Source: an uncultured bacterium (lineage in GTDB: Bacteria; Bacteroidota; Bacteroidia; Bacteroidales; Paludibacteraceae). From it: a DNA stretch of 10,687 nucleotides. The notes under the pieces are model-generated. The model was not told where the DNA came from and ran no database searches. It saw nothing but the letters and a program-made list of their open reading frames with translations. Below are positions 1 through 7,348 of the stretch, one piece after another. The stretch lies in NCBI GenBank assembly GCA_947074225.1, contig CAMTOX010000034.1:1-10687 (forward strand). The letters are read 5' to 3'. The position numbers and the translations under genes were made by a program. The stretch's first letter is position 1. Every line of letters begins with the position of its first letter.

Positions 1-365
1 ATAATTTTTAATGCAGTATACAATAAATTATACCGATCATGAAACTAACAATACCTTTGTGTCCAAAGATTAGCTGATGAAATTATGATAAAACAATATC
101 TTGATATTCCATAATTCAATTGAAGTTACTAAACAGATATAAGCCTATGGGGTAGCTAATAGTATACGATTCTCTTTATGCTCACTTCCAATGGGTAGAT
201 TCACTTTCCATAAGGATGTGACAATCTATTAGCACTTTCGCAAAACAATATGTGCGACTTATAATAAGAGATAATTAAAACAATTGAAAAGATAGGGGTA
301 ATATTTCTAATTTAAAATTGCAGCAATTATAGTACCAAATCTTACAATTATATATATATAAGCAG
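1..365. other. Left-edge intergenic DNA, no gene recognised
   Basis: AT-rich DNA with stops in all frames. The longest suggestive stretch is a 22-codon open frame at 5-70 (plus) that begins right after a TAA and ends in TAG at 71-73; it is too short to call. No tRNA, repeat or promoter could be supported here. Confidence 0.5.
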
Positions 366-405
366 ACAAAAGTGCCAAAGTATTTTTATACTTTGGCACT
401 TTTGT
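366..405 (-). terminator. Long perfect hairpin ending the regulator gene
   Basis: An 18-bp perfect inverted repeat: 366-383 (ACAAAAGTGCCAAAGTAT) pairs with 388-405 around a TTTT loop. It lies 28 bases past the stop codon of the 434-1483 regulator. The U-rich 3' arm (CACTTTTGT) is part of the stem, so it could terminate transcription from either side. The position and strength make a factor-independent terminator the natural reading. Confidence 0.8.
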
Positions 406-433
406 GTCTGTGTAAGTTTTAGAATGGTCTCTT

Positions 434-1483
434 CTAAGCTCTATGTTGTTGTTGATATTGTAACGGCGACATGTTATGTCGTTTACTGAATGCACGGCGG
501 AAAGTAGATAGGGAGTTAAACCCAGATAGTTCTGCTATCTCCTCTTGCGTAATTCGCTGGGTCTCTTTTTTAATCAATAGTTGCTCAGCATGCTTAATGC
601 GCTCCTGATTTACAAAATCGTGAAAGTTCACTTTTAATGTCATATTCAAGTAGTTCGAGAGTGTAGTGCGGTTGGTGTTTAGCACTATAGCTAATTCAGT
701 GAGTGTTAATTGTGGGTGTTTACAGAAGTAGTTGCTCTGCACTAGCTCCTTCAAACTCTCTACAAAATGAGGATTCTCTACCGCTATAGAATCACCCTCC
801 ATTGGTAACAGTTCCTCTATTTGAGGTATATACTGTGAGTTCGTATAGTAGGAAATGAATCCCCATACCAATGAAATGCTTATGTAGTAAAGCACATCTA
901 CCAAGAACGACTCCTGGAAATATACATAGATGAAGAAGCCCAAACAACATAGCATCACTATTAACACTTTAATGAGCCACCCCACATCTATATACGATAA
1001 ATTTGAGTATTGGTTACGTACCGCACGACGGTATAAATGTATATGGTAGATTATTATAGATAGATATGCAAATGAATAGATGAGAGCATAATAGACCATC
1101 AGTTCAAAGATGAAAGCACTTTTAAAGAGTATATAAAACAGTGTTAACGATACAAAGGGGATAAGGTGAAACACTATACGCTTCCAATTGAGCCAACCTG
1201 GTAATAAGAGTTCCATAGCATAAAATACACAGGTGGTAGTAACCCACATATCAATATTCAAGAGTAGGTTGAAGACGAACTCATTATGTGGAAAAACACC
1301 TGTTAGGTAGAGTATATCTTTAAAAAGGAGAACTCCCCATATGCAGAGAATGTAACCTAATATATGTTTCAGACGTGAACCCTTCTCTTTTCTTATGAAA
1401 AAGATTCCCATTAGGAAAAATAAGAAGGTGGCAATACCATTGGTGTATGCCGCAAGTATCCGATAATCAATCCAGTCTAACAT
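434..1483 (-). CDS. Membrane-anchored AraC-family transcriptional regulator
   Basis: A 349-aa protein in two halves. Residues about 12-212 are strongly hydrophobic and form roughly seven membrane-spanning helices (about 12-30, 38-62, 70-94, 102-121, 125-150, 167-188, 192-213). After a linker (about 214-245) comes an AraC/XylS DNA-binding domain: first helix-turn-helix near 258-280 (LTLTELAIVLNTNRTTLSNY) and second near 311-334 (ITQEEIAELSGFNSLSTFRR), followed by the typical family ending (AFSKRHNMSPLQYQ). The family binds DNA with these two helices. The membrane half would place the sensor in the inner membrane; its ligand cannot be read from the sequence. The gene has its own good promoter (1519-1551) with an inverted repeat across the start site, and a terminator at 366-405. 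It points away from the lipoprotein cluster beside it, on the same strand and downstream, so control of that cluster is inferred from proximity only. Confidence 0.9.
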   Translation of the reverse strand: MLDWIDYRILAAYTNGIATFLFFLMGIFFIRKEKGSRLKHILGYILCIWGVLLFKDILYLTGVFPHNEFVFNLLLNIDMWVTTTCVFYAMELLLPGWLNWKRIVFHLIPFVSLTLFYILFKSAFIFELMVYYALIYSFAYLSIIIYHIHLYRRAVRNQYSNLSYIDVGWLIKVLIVMLCCLGFFIYVYFQESFLVDVLYYISISLVWGFISYYTNSQYIPQIEELLPMEGDSIAVENPHFVESLKELVQSNYFCKHPQLTLTELAIVLNTNRTTLSNYLNMTLKVNFHDFVNQERIKHAEQLLIKKETQRITQEEIAELSGFNSLSTFRRAFSKRHNMSPLQYQQQHRA

Positions 1484-1492
1484 ATACTATAA

Positions 1493-1523
1493 ATTTGCAT
1501 CTAATTATTAAAAGGATGCAAAT
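1493..1523. promoter_or_regulatory. Inverted repeat over the regulator's start site, possible operator
   Basis: ATTTGCATC (1493-1501) and GATGCAAAT (1515-1523) form a perfect 9-bp inverted repeat with a 13-base spacer. The right arm overlaps the -7 box (1519-1526) and the predicted start site (about 1513) falls at the edge of the spacer. A repeat in this place fits a protein-binding site for autoregulation better than a transcript hairpin, since the right arm would be mostly untranscribed. Which protein binds is inference. Confidence 0.45.
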
Positions 1524-1551
1524 ATATAAAATGTTATTTTTGCTTGCAATA
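1519..1551 (-). promoter_or_regulatory. Bacteroidota-type promoter of the AraC regulator
   Basis: Read on the minus strand: TATTG (1551-1547), 20 bases, then TATATTTG (1526-1519), a perfect match to the TAnnTTTG -7 element. Expected start of transcription is about 1513-1515, giving a 30-base leader before the ATG at 1483. Confidence 0.7.
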
Positions 1552-1582
1552 ATAATAAAATAAATAATTAACGATTTATTTC

Positions 1583-1711
1583 TTACTTTTTACGCCTATT
1601 CTTCCAACGATTCACTATGCTGAAATATAGAGCTAAACACTGCAAAATGCTAAGTTGAGACTCTCTCTCTTTCATTTGTAATCTTCGCTCTATGGGTGTA
1701 ATTCTAACCAT
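1583..1711 (-). CDS. Small unrecognised open frame (42 aa), or a gene tail
   Basis: I do not recognise this frame. It reads MVRITPIERRLQMKERESQL at the start, then a hydrophobic middle (SILQCLALYFSIV) and a basic end (NRWKNRRKK). The same frame is open 15 codons further upstream, to a TAG, without another ATG. An AAGAG sequence lies about 6-10 bases before the ATG at 1711. It follows the hairpin at 1792-1830 and no -7 box is visible between them, so expression would need read-through from the lipoprotein gene. It may be a real small membrane-associated protein, or the surviving C-terminal end of a deleted gene. Confidence 0.3.
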   Translation of the reverse strand: MVRITPIERRLQMKERESQLSILQCLALYFSIVNRWKNRRKK

Positions 1712-1791
1712 GTAACTCTTGGTATAGGCATCAGCTTGGATAATCCTCTCTATTTTCTACTTTTATTCCTCTCCAGGTCTACTATATACTG

Positions 1792-1830
1792 TTAGAGCGG
1801 CTGCCCGATTAACTCAAGCAGCCGCTCTAA
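1792..1830 (-). terminator. 13-bp perfect hairpin after the first lipoprotein gene
   Basis: TTAGAGCGGCTGC (1792-1804) pairs perfectly with 1818-1830 around a 13-base loop, 30 bases past the stop of the 1861-2442 gene. There is no clean T-run after it on the minus strand (it continues CAGTATATAG), so it may slow or stabilise the transcript end rather than be a textbook terminator. Confidence 0.6.
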
Positions 1831-1860
1831 TAGTGTTAAACCTGAAAGGTTCTCTAAACT

Positions 1861-2442
1861 CTATTCTGCACGATCAAAATAGTGTGCTGTGCCGGTGAAA
1901 TCGGCCACTACAATGTCTCCATTGCTACCTTTACCATTGAAGTTGAAACGGTAAATGCCATTGTCGTAGCGTACCTCTAAAGCACCTTCAGTGATTGGGT
2001 ATACGTTTGGTTTACTTGCCAAACCACTACCGGCTGGGAAGTGTTGAATGCGAATGTCGCAAATGGTACCTACTTGTCTGTTCTCTTCTGTTCTAACAGG
2101 GTATACACCGGTAGGGATATACTCTTTTTGGCTTGTGCCTAAATCCATATATAGAATAAATACATCCTCTTCAATGATTGAGTTGGCATCCATGTTGTCT
2201 ACCTCCTCTTTGGTGATACCCGCATACAACAAGACATCAATATCTTCAGTACCCGAAGTTTCAAGACCATAATAATTCACAATTAAGAATTTTGATTCTG
2301 CCTTGCCCAAGTTCTCCATAGAGACATACTCTTTGTTATCAACATCGCCAGAACCATCGTTTGGTTCATTCTCTTTCGTACAGGCAGTGAACAACATGCC
2401 CATTGTGCCTATAAGACACACCATTAAAAATAGTTTCTTCAT
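1861..2442 (-). CDS. Small surface-type lipoprotein, paralog 1
   Basis: I chose the ATG at 2442 rather than the longer frame to 2505, because it gives a clean lipoprotein signal peptide: MKK, a hydrophobic core, and the lipobox LFTAC with the lipid-bearing cysteine at residue 21. The mature protein starts CTKENEPND; acidic residues right after the cysteine are known as an export signal to the cell surface in several Bacteroidota. It is 193 aa. It shares with its neighbours a DID..LYAGIT segment (67-77), a Y-I-P-x-G-x-Y turn (108-114) and a conserved end ITEGALEVRYDNGIYRFNF (150-168), all suggesting a beta-rich fold. Molecular function is unknown. A perfect -7 box lies at 2560-2567 and a hairpin follows at 1792-1830, so it is probably its own transcription unit. 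Confidence 0.85.
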   Translation of the reverse strand: MKKLFLMVCLIGTMGMLFTACTKENEPNDGSGDVDNKEYVSMENLGKAESKFLIVNYYGLETSGTEDIDVLLYAGITKEEVDNMDANSIIEEDVFILYMDLGTSQKEYIPTGVYPVRTEENRQVGTICDIRIQHFPAGSGLASKPNVYPITEGALEVRYDNGIYRFNFNGKGSNGDIVVADFTGTAHYFDRAE

Positions 2443-2559
2443 TTTTGAAAATAAGTTTGTTAAGTAAACATTTGGTATAGTCCTAAGGCATCTTTTCATC
2501 TGCACAAGTCATGGTGTGCTATGCCATTTAAACTATGCTTAAGACTATTTATACTTTCA

Positions 2560-2586
2560 CAAAAGTAAGAAATTATTTTATGACAC
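2560..2586 (-). promoter_or_regulatory. Promoter of lipoprotein 1 with unusual -33 region
   Basis: On the minus strand TACTTTTG (2567-2560) is a perfect -7 box; the leader to ATG 2442 would be about 110 bases. Instead of the TATTG seen at the AraC, RNA and hsdM promoters, the -33 region holds GTGTCATAAAATA (2586-2574), almost the same as at the next lipoprotein gene. Confidence 0.55.
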
Positions 2587-2588
2587 CT

Positions 2589-2622
2589 CTCTAATAATCA
2601 GATAGTTTCTGTTATATTAGAG
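2589..2622. repeat. 8-bp inverted repeat between lipoprotein genes 1 and 2
   Basis: CTCTAATA (2589-2596) pairs with TATTAGAG (2615-2622), loop 18 bases, with a small inner CAG/CTG pairing. It is about 100 bases past the stop of the 2721-3278 gene and directly upstream of the next promoter. It could be a weak terminator or a protein-binding site; the sequence does not decide. Confidence 0.35.
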
Positions 2623-2720
2623 GTTGTTTAGTAATTCTTTTTTATATCAATCTCTTTTATGGTTTATTTGAAAAATATTTTCTTTTTGTCTTCAACCATT
2701 CAGATAGAATTTCAGCTATT

Positions 2721-3278
2721 CTATTCGTCAATAAACGGTTTACCCCATTGCTCTATTACAATCTCTGCTCCACTATCGGTAGTGCCTCTGAAGAAGAATC
2801 GGTATACTCCTTCCTCTTGGCTCACAAAGAGTGTCCCCGAGGTAACGAGCTGCTCTTGTGGCTTAATGGTGTCGGAGATGCCTTGAGGTGAGTAGAGTAT
2901 CGACGCATACTGTATGGTTCCGGTAGTGCCGCTGCTATCCATCTGATAGATGCCAGCACCATCCTCCCAAAGTGAATCGGCAATGCAGTCCAGGTAGATC
3001 ATCCCAATGGGATAGGCCACAGATCTATTGTAGAAGAAATCTTCGCGCGTTAAACCACCATAGATGCAGATATCTATATCGCTCTTAGCGTCGCCTAAGC
3101 TGCCATAATGGTTCAGACGGGTAAAGGTACTCGCTAGTGTGTCGTAGGGCGAAAGGTAGAAGCAGTTGTTTTGCACATCAAGCTCACGTGGTTCGGGTGT
3201 GAGGATTTCTTTGTCACCACAAGCGTGGAGAGATAGCAGCACTAAAAGAAATAGGCCTAGTTGTTTAGTTAATCTCAT
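2721..3278 (-). CDS. Small surface-type lipoprotein, paralog 2
   Basis: A 185-aa lipoprotein: positively charged start (MRLTK), hydrophobic core, lipobox SLHAC with cysteine at residue 20, then GDKE. Family marks: SDIDICIYGGLT (66-77), Y-S-P-Q-G (129-133) and the conserved end LVTSGTLFVSQEEGVYRFFF (144-163). The first and last of these align directly with paralog 1, so the genes arose by duplication and have diverged widely. It should be anchored in the outer membrane, probably exposed; its partner or ligand is unknown. A perfect -7 box lies 146 bases upstream (3424-3431), so it has its own promoter. A small 7-bp inverted repeat (2704-2724) overlaps its stop codon. Confidence 0.85.
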   Translation of the reverse strand: MRLTKQLGLFLLVLLSLHACGDKEILTPEPRELDVQNNCFYLSPYDTLASTFTRLNHYGSLGDAKSDIDICIYGGLTREDFFYNRSVAYPIGMIYLDCIADSLWEDGAGIYQMDSSGTTGTIQYASILYSPQGISDTIKPQEQLVTSGTLFVSQEEGVYRFFFRGTTDSGAEIVIEQWGKPFIDE

Positions 3279-3423
3279 GGTTGGTGTTTACACCTCTATA
3301 CACTCTCCAACCACTCATTTGAGATGGCATAGTAGCATTACATGTCAACGCTACACCAAATAGCATGGGTTAGTGTAGGGGAGGAGTGTGATAGAATGGC
3401 TTTGGTTAGCAATTAAAATATTA

Positions 3424-3452
3424 CAAATATATCCATAAATATTTAATAACAC
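3424..3452 (-). promoter_or_regulatory. Promoter of lipoprotein 2 with unusual -33 region
   Basis: On the minus strand TATATTTG (3431-3424) is a perfect -7 box. The -33 position holds GTGTTATTAAATA (3452-3440), matching 11 of 13 bases of the element before lipoprotein 1, and lacks TATTG. The leader to ATG 3278 would be about 140 bases. Confidence 0.55.
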
Positions 3453-3503
3453 GCTGTTTCGAAAATCTTTTTTTAAAGTTTCTTCGCTAAAGTAAAAAGT
3501 TAT

Positions 3504-3540
3504 GCAATACCCTACTCGGCGCTTGCCCGAAGGGTATTGC
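3504..3540 (-). terminator. Terminator of lipoprotein 3
   Basis: GCAATACCC (3504-3512) pairs perfectly with GGGTATTGC (3532-3540). The 19-base loop can pair further (CGG with CCG). On the minus strand it is followed by ATAACTTTTTAC, a T-run suited to factor-independent termination. It lies 18 bases past the stop of the 3559-4104 gene. Confidence 0.75.
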
Positions 3541-3558
3541 GGCGGTTAAGTCATGGAA

Positions 3559-4104
3559 CTATTTGGTATATAACTTTATGGCGCCTTGGTAACGCACGGT
3601 TAAGTGCAGGTTGTGTTCGCTTTTACCATCAAAAGCAATCTCATAGATGCCATCCACATAGCCCACTCTGAGTTCTCCTTCGGTAATTTTGAAGTAGTTG
3701 GCTTGTTCCGTGCTCGACGTGCCTTTAGGGGCATATTCCACATAAGCATTTAAGATATGACCTATCGAGTCTACGTTACGCAGAGTATAGTCGCCGGCTT
3801 GGAGCAGCAGCGAGTCGGCCGAAACAATATTCATGAAAAAGCTCATGTATGGAGGGAGGTCCACCACTAAGCTGTCGTTATAGATCTCACTATTTAGGCC
3901 GTAGGCTAAGCAGAGACCCAAGTCATGCCCTTGTGTGAGGTTGCCCAGATAATCTATCTGACTAAATCCAATGGTTTTAGCAGCATACCCTTCTAATAGA
4001 ATGTAGTTCCCGGTTGGTGGCATCGCCTCATCACTCTCGCGGTTGCAGCCTATAATAATCCAGATAATAAGGCAAGGAATCACTATAAATACTAATCGTT
4101 TCAT
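3559..4104 (-). CDS. Small surface-type lipoprotein, paralog 3
   Basis: A 181-aa lipoprotein: MKR, a very hydrophobic core, lipobox IIIGC with cysteine at residue 20, then NRESDE, again acidic after the cysteine. Shared family features: Y-A-P-K-G (124-128) and the end KITEGELRVGYVDGIYEIAF (139-158). The N-terminal half is less like paralogs 1 and 2: the DID...YGG segment is replaced by HDLGLCLAYGLN (60-71). The gap to the upstream lipoprotein gene is only 118 bases and shows no -7 box, so both are probably on one transcript ending at 3504-3540. AAGAAG just before the ATG may help ribosome binding. Confidence 0.85.
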   Translation of the reverse strand: MKRLVFIVIPCLIIWIIIGCNRESDEAMPPTGNYILLEGYAAKTIGFSQIDYLGNLTQGHDLGLCLAYGLNSEIYNDSLVVDLPPYMSFFMNIVSADSLLLQAGDYTLRNVDSIGHILNAYVEYAPKGTSSTEQANYFKITEGELRVGYVDGIYEIAFDGKSEHNLHLTVRYQGAIKLYTK

Positions 4105-4167
4105 ATCTTCTTAAGGTTTAATGTTTCTAATGGTTACTCGTGCAACATCTGTAGAGTAGCAATCATC

Positions 4168-4206
4168 GGTAGAGCTGTGACGCAGCTCCGCCATTATGGT
4201 GCTACC
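4168..4206. repeat. Small three-way-junction-like fold between lipoprotein genes 3 and 4
   Basis: GAGCTG (4172-4177) pairs with CAGCTC (4183-4188) around TGACG; next to it CCAT/ATGG (4191-4194 with 4196-4199) pairs; both are enclosed by GGTA (4168-4171) and TACC (4203-4206). No T-run follows on either strand, so it does not look like a terminator. It may be a processing or stability element in a shared transcript. Confidence 0.4.
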
Positions 4207-4222
4207 ACCTACTATTGCCCTG

Positions 4223-4828
4223 CTACATATTCTTCAGTAAATCTTCAATCATCATCAAATATTGATTATTCATCTTCAACAGGATGCCGTAATAGTATGC
4301 CGACACAATATCATTTATATTGGCCGAGTCTGTTTGCACGCCTCTGTATAGAATGGTATAGAGCTCTGCGTCGTTGGTCACTGTCAGGGTTCCCATGTTC
4401 ATCTTATAATAGCTCTTGCCGGTGGTGTCGTTTAGTCCGTGGGGTAGGTAGAGGCAGTAGCAGTCGCTAATATATCCTGGCACAATAGTGTCGAGGGTAG
4501 TGTAGCTTCCCGTTTGCAAGCCCTCGGAGCTCTTCTCTGCCACCTTCATCTCCAGCACTGCTACCGGACGCTTTATGGTGGAGTCGGAGGTGAGTTCTGC
4601 CAAGTAGCTCCCGCCCAATAAGATGAGCCGATAGGTGTAGAGGGTATCTTTATCGTCGTCGGATAATACCCTATTGCGGTCGCAAAATCCCATCACACCC
4701 TCTACCATGGTTTGGTCGGGCACCTGAATATGGTTGCGCGCACGCACCTCATGGCTCTCATGCTCACAGCCCCATAACATTAGGGCAGTTATTAAAATGA
4801 TTGATTGAATGGTAACTAGTCGTTTCAT
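4223..4828 (-). CDS. Small surface-type lipoprotein, paralog 4 (most diverged)
   Basis: A 201-aa lipoprotein: MKRLV start like paralog 3, hydrophobic core, lipobox MLWGC with cysteine at residue 21, then EHESHE. The family pattern is still visible but weak: G-S-Y (107-109), L-Y-L-P-H-G (126-131) and the end NMGTLTVTNDAELYTILYRG (144-163). It carries a C-terminal extension (about 180-201) absent from the others. Paralogs 3 and 4 share the first five residues and are probably co-transcribed. No clear TAnnTTTG box was found directly upstream of ATG 4828, so its promoter is not located. Function unknown. Confidence 0.82.
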   Translation of the reverse strand: MKRLVTIQSIILITALMLWGCEHESHEVRARNHIQVPDQTMVEGVMGFCDRNRVLSDDDKDTLYTYRLILLGGSYLAELTSDSTIKRPVAVLEMKVAEKSSEGLQTGSYTTLDTIVPGYISDCYCLYLPHGLNDTTGKSYYKMNMGTLTVTNDAELYTILYRGVQTDSANINDIVSAYYYGILLKMNNQYLMMIEDLLKNM

Positions 4829-5635
4829 GCGTTTTTTATGATTTTAGAATGCCTCAACACCTAGGGTGTCGGCTCTGTGTTACTTCCACTGCTTCTGTTG
4901 GTACATCCATCTTCCAACCTTTAAATCTCCTCCACTATTTCTCTACTCAACATACCTCTCTTTAGTAGACCCTTTTCAGAGATTGTTCATCACTCAGAGG
5001 TTATCTCCACTTCTTAAGGGCTACCCCAGCTTCTATAGGTCTTCTCTTGGGTGTTGCAGCTCCTAACGCCTCTGTTTCCATTGCTTGCTGGCTATGGCCC
5101 TTTCCCTTAGCCACTATTGCCAATGCTTATAGTGACTTATACTCACTAAGAAGCTTTTATAGAGGTGCGTATAGAACCTGATATCAGTTATACAACTCAA
5201 ATGCCATACCTTGCCGTGATTGCTAAATTTCTCTGTTGTAATGTGGCTTCTATTTGCTATATAGGGGACATTGGCTCTGCTTCATCATTCACTTTACCCT
5301 TATAGTGCTTCACGGCATCTTCTTGCTTCCCGTTTCTGTTTATACTTTTCTCTCTTGCCATGCGGTGAGGTTATTTTATACTCTTTTTATGCCTATGGAT
5401 GCATAGCTCATCTTGGCCTATTTTATTGCGATGTTTGCCATGAAGTATCACTAAATCTGATTCTTACACCGGTTGCACTCCTTTTCTCTATCAACGCAAG
5501 CGATATTTAATGTTTAAATTTTTCTTTTCTTAGAATTTTCTATTCAATTTGGCAAAGTAGTTGATAATGTTAAAGCGAGTTCTAATAACTGGCTCTGAAG
5601 CAGTGGATTTTACAAGAAGTTGTTTCTTTTTAAAA
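4829..5635. other. Gene-poor pyrimidine-rich divergent intergenic region
   Basis: From about 4865 to 5110 the plus strand is strongly C/T-rich. The best open frame on the minus strand here is about 42 codons with no good start and no resemblance to known proteins; the plus-strand frames have hydrophobic, cysteine-rich translations typical of non-coding DNA. One small hairpin is present (TAGTGA 5130-5135 with TCACTA 5143-5148). I see no supported gene. Confidence 0.5.
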
Positions 5636-5667
5636 TTTGTTTATTTAAAAGGATTCTTCTATCTTTA
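5636..5667 (+). promoter_or_regulatory. Possible promoter of lipoprotein 5
   Basis: TTTG (5636-5639), 20 bases, then TATCTTTA (5660-5667), seven of eight bases of the -7 consensus positions with a mismatch at the last. The leader would be over 200 bases and contains a hairpin, GCTAAT/ATTAGC (5730-5747). Weaker -7-like boxes occur nearer the gene (TAGGTTTT at 5721), so the choice is uncertain. Confidence 0.35.
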
Positions 5668-5881
5668 CTTCCGAAAATCGCATACCCTCATAAGGATGAG
5701 TGATTTAGTGGTTGTAACGATAGGTTTTGGCTAATCTAAATATTAGCATTAAGGGTTCTTTTTTATCTTTTAAGTGAGTCATCTTTTTAGGTAACCTATT
5801 TGTTAGTAGGTCTCTAACTTTATTTTAGAATTCACCTTATATGAAATAGTGTATTCAATGTTCAATCTTAAATTTTATTTT

Positions 5882-6427
5882 ATGAAAAAGTATTTCTTAT
5901 TTTCAACACTTGTTATTTTTGCGCTTCTTTTTGCTGCGTGCGAAAAGAAGACCGTGGTAGAAGACCCAACCAATTATGTGAAAGCAGGTAGCGATGCTTC
6001 TATTGCCACAACATTTGGTACGTTGACCTATCTTAATACCGATGGCGATACCTATGTGCTTAATGCTACAATCTATGCTGGCATGACGTTAGAACAACAC
6101 GATGCCGGTAGTGATGTGAACAATCCGGTAAGCATTTTGAAATTTAATGTCGTAACCGATCAAAAAGGATATATTCCTTCTGGAAGCTATACCATTAGTA
6201 CCGATAGTGTAAATGTAATTAAGTACGCTGTGTTGGAGTATGCTCCAAATGGTATTACCTCTACTGTTCAACCAGTGAACAACATCTTGTCAAGTGGTAC
6301 ACTCGATGTAAACTACGACAATGGCACCTACATTCTTAATTTCGACGGACTTTCTCGTCAAGGTTTAGCTGTGAAGATGCACTACACTGGTTTGTTAATG
6401 CAGATAGAAGATAATATCGACCAATAG
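5882..6427 (+). CDS. Small surface-type lipoprotein, paralog 5, opposite strand
   Basis: The frame is open from an ATG at 5849, but the ATG at 5882 gives a standard lipoprotein signal (MKKYFLF, core, lipobox LFAAC with cysteine at residue 20), so I take 5882. The product is 181 aa. After EKKTVVED it carries the same marks as paralogs 1 and 2: LNATIYAGMT (60-69), GYIPSGSY (96-103), YAPNG (120-124) and ILSSGTLDVNYDNGTYILNF (135-154). It is closest to paralog 1 by these marks yet lies on the other strand, about 1 kb from the other genes, so the cluster was also rearranged by inversion or independent duplication. A strong terminator follows at 6447-6511. Function unknown. Confidence 0.87.
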   Translation: MKKYFLFSTLVIFALLFAACEKKTVVEDPTNYVKAGSDASIATTFGTLTYLNTDGDTYVLNATIYAGMTLEQHDAGSDVNNPVSILKFNVVTDQKGYIPSGSYTISTDSVNVIKYAVLEYAPNGITSTVQPVNNILSSGTLDVNYDNGTYILNFDGLSRQGLAVKMHYTGLLMQIEDNIDQ

Positions 6428-6446
6428 TAGTATCTTGTAGAACATA

Positions 6447-6511
6447 CAGGTCAAGGCACTTTCCCACTCCTTGCTGCTTTGCAGGGACGATGGTAAATGT
6501 GCCTTGACCTG
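6447..6511 (+). terminator. Terminator of lipoprotein 5 with a very large loop
   Basis: CAGGTCAAGGCAC (6447-6459) pairs perfectly over 13 bp with GTGCCTTGACCTG (6499-6511), followed by ATTTGTTTTGTT on plus. The 39-base loop can itself pair (CCTTGC with GCAGGG, one mismatch). It starts 20 bases after the stop codon. Confidence 0.8.
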
Positions 6512-7262
6512 ATTTGTTTTGTTACCCGCTCTTCCACTGTGCATCCCTTTTCAATGTTTCAACAACCTAGCTATTCAACGCTCTCTTTCTATCGCTGTTC
6601 TGCCTCTTCTCTACAGCCATCGCCTTAAATAGTGTGGGTTGACTTGCCATTGCTTACTCCCAACATGGTTATGGTTCGCCTACCTTCTCTTATCTCCTTT
6701 GCTTGCCACTACCCCTCCCATTGCCGCTGCATTCGGTTCTATAGTTTCTCTTGTGTTCTCTTCCTCTTCATTCCCTTTTCTACAGCTGCTCTCACGCACT
6801 ACTCCCTGTTAAAGCTTTGTGCACCATTGGCTGTTGCTTGCGGCGCCAATTCATTTAGCTCTCTCTTTGCTCGTTATCTCTCTTTTCAAACGCTTCTCTG
6901 GGTTTGCCAACTGCTCCCTATTTCCGTACACACTTTATACACTGTTTTTACCTATATATTAACGCTTTAATGGGCTCTATTTGCTCATGCACCCCTAACC
7001 ACCTCTTCTCACTGGGTATGGCTCTCATTGCCAAATCAATCTCCTCAACTTTTATATGTGTTGGCTAATGACCTCCCCCTTATTTACGGCCGCTTAGCTG
7101 CTCATTGCTCGGTGCCCTTTTATTCCCTCTTGGGTACACTCCATTCATGCGCCATCCATTGGCTTTGCGCCCGGTGTCCTATAGAGCTTTTGGCTCTCCA
7201 GGCTCCTTAGCTCCCTTGCCCATTGTCTCTCAACTACTCCTGTATGGTGTGCCAAAAATAAG
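6512..7262. other. Gene-poor pyrimidine-rich region with frequent CCATTG
   Basis: Plus-strand frames are open for long stretches (for example 6632-6970) but translate into leucine-, serine- and cysteine-rich text with no recognisable domain, the mark of a C/T-rich sequence rather than a gene. Minus frames are short. CCATTG occurs five times between 6647 and 7225, far more than expected, with varying flanks. No gene is supported. Confidence 0.5.
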
Positions 7263-7303
7263 GTGTGGATTGGTATGGGAACTTTCCCATTACCAATCCA
7301 CAC
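7263..7303 (-). terminator. Strong terminator of the 7349-7741 gene
   Basis: GTGTGGATTGGTA (7263-7275) pairs perfectly with 7291-7303; after one bulged base (7290) the stem continues TGGGA/TCCCA (7276-7280 with 7285-7289) around loop ACTT. On the minus strand it is followed by TTATTTTTGG. It lies 45 bases past the stop codon. Confidence 0.85.
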
Positions 7304-7348
7304 TTTAGCTCCTGCCGTGTTGGCCTAATCTCTCACACGTTTGGCACC

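Noticed and set aside
1..365. Short open frames at the left edge as gene tails
   Set aside because: All are under 25 codons and bounded by stops, with no recognisable motif.
5271..5510. 79-codon plus-strand open frame
   Set aside because: No ATG start, aromatic- and Cys-rich translation, no domain; chance frame in pyrimidine-rich DNA.
6632..6970. 112-codon plus-strand open frame
   Set aside because: Starts at a chance ATG in C/T-rich DNA; the translation is Leu/Ser/Cys/Tyr-rich without any domain or ribosome-binding context.
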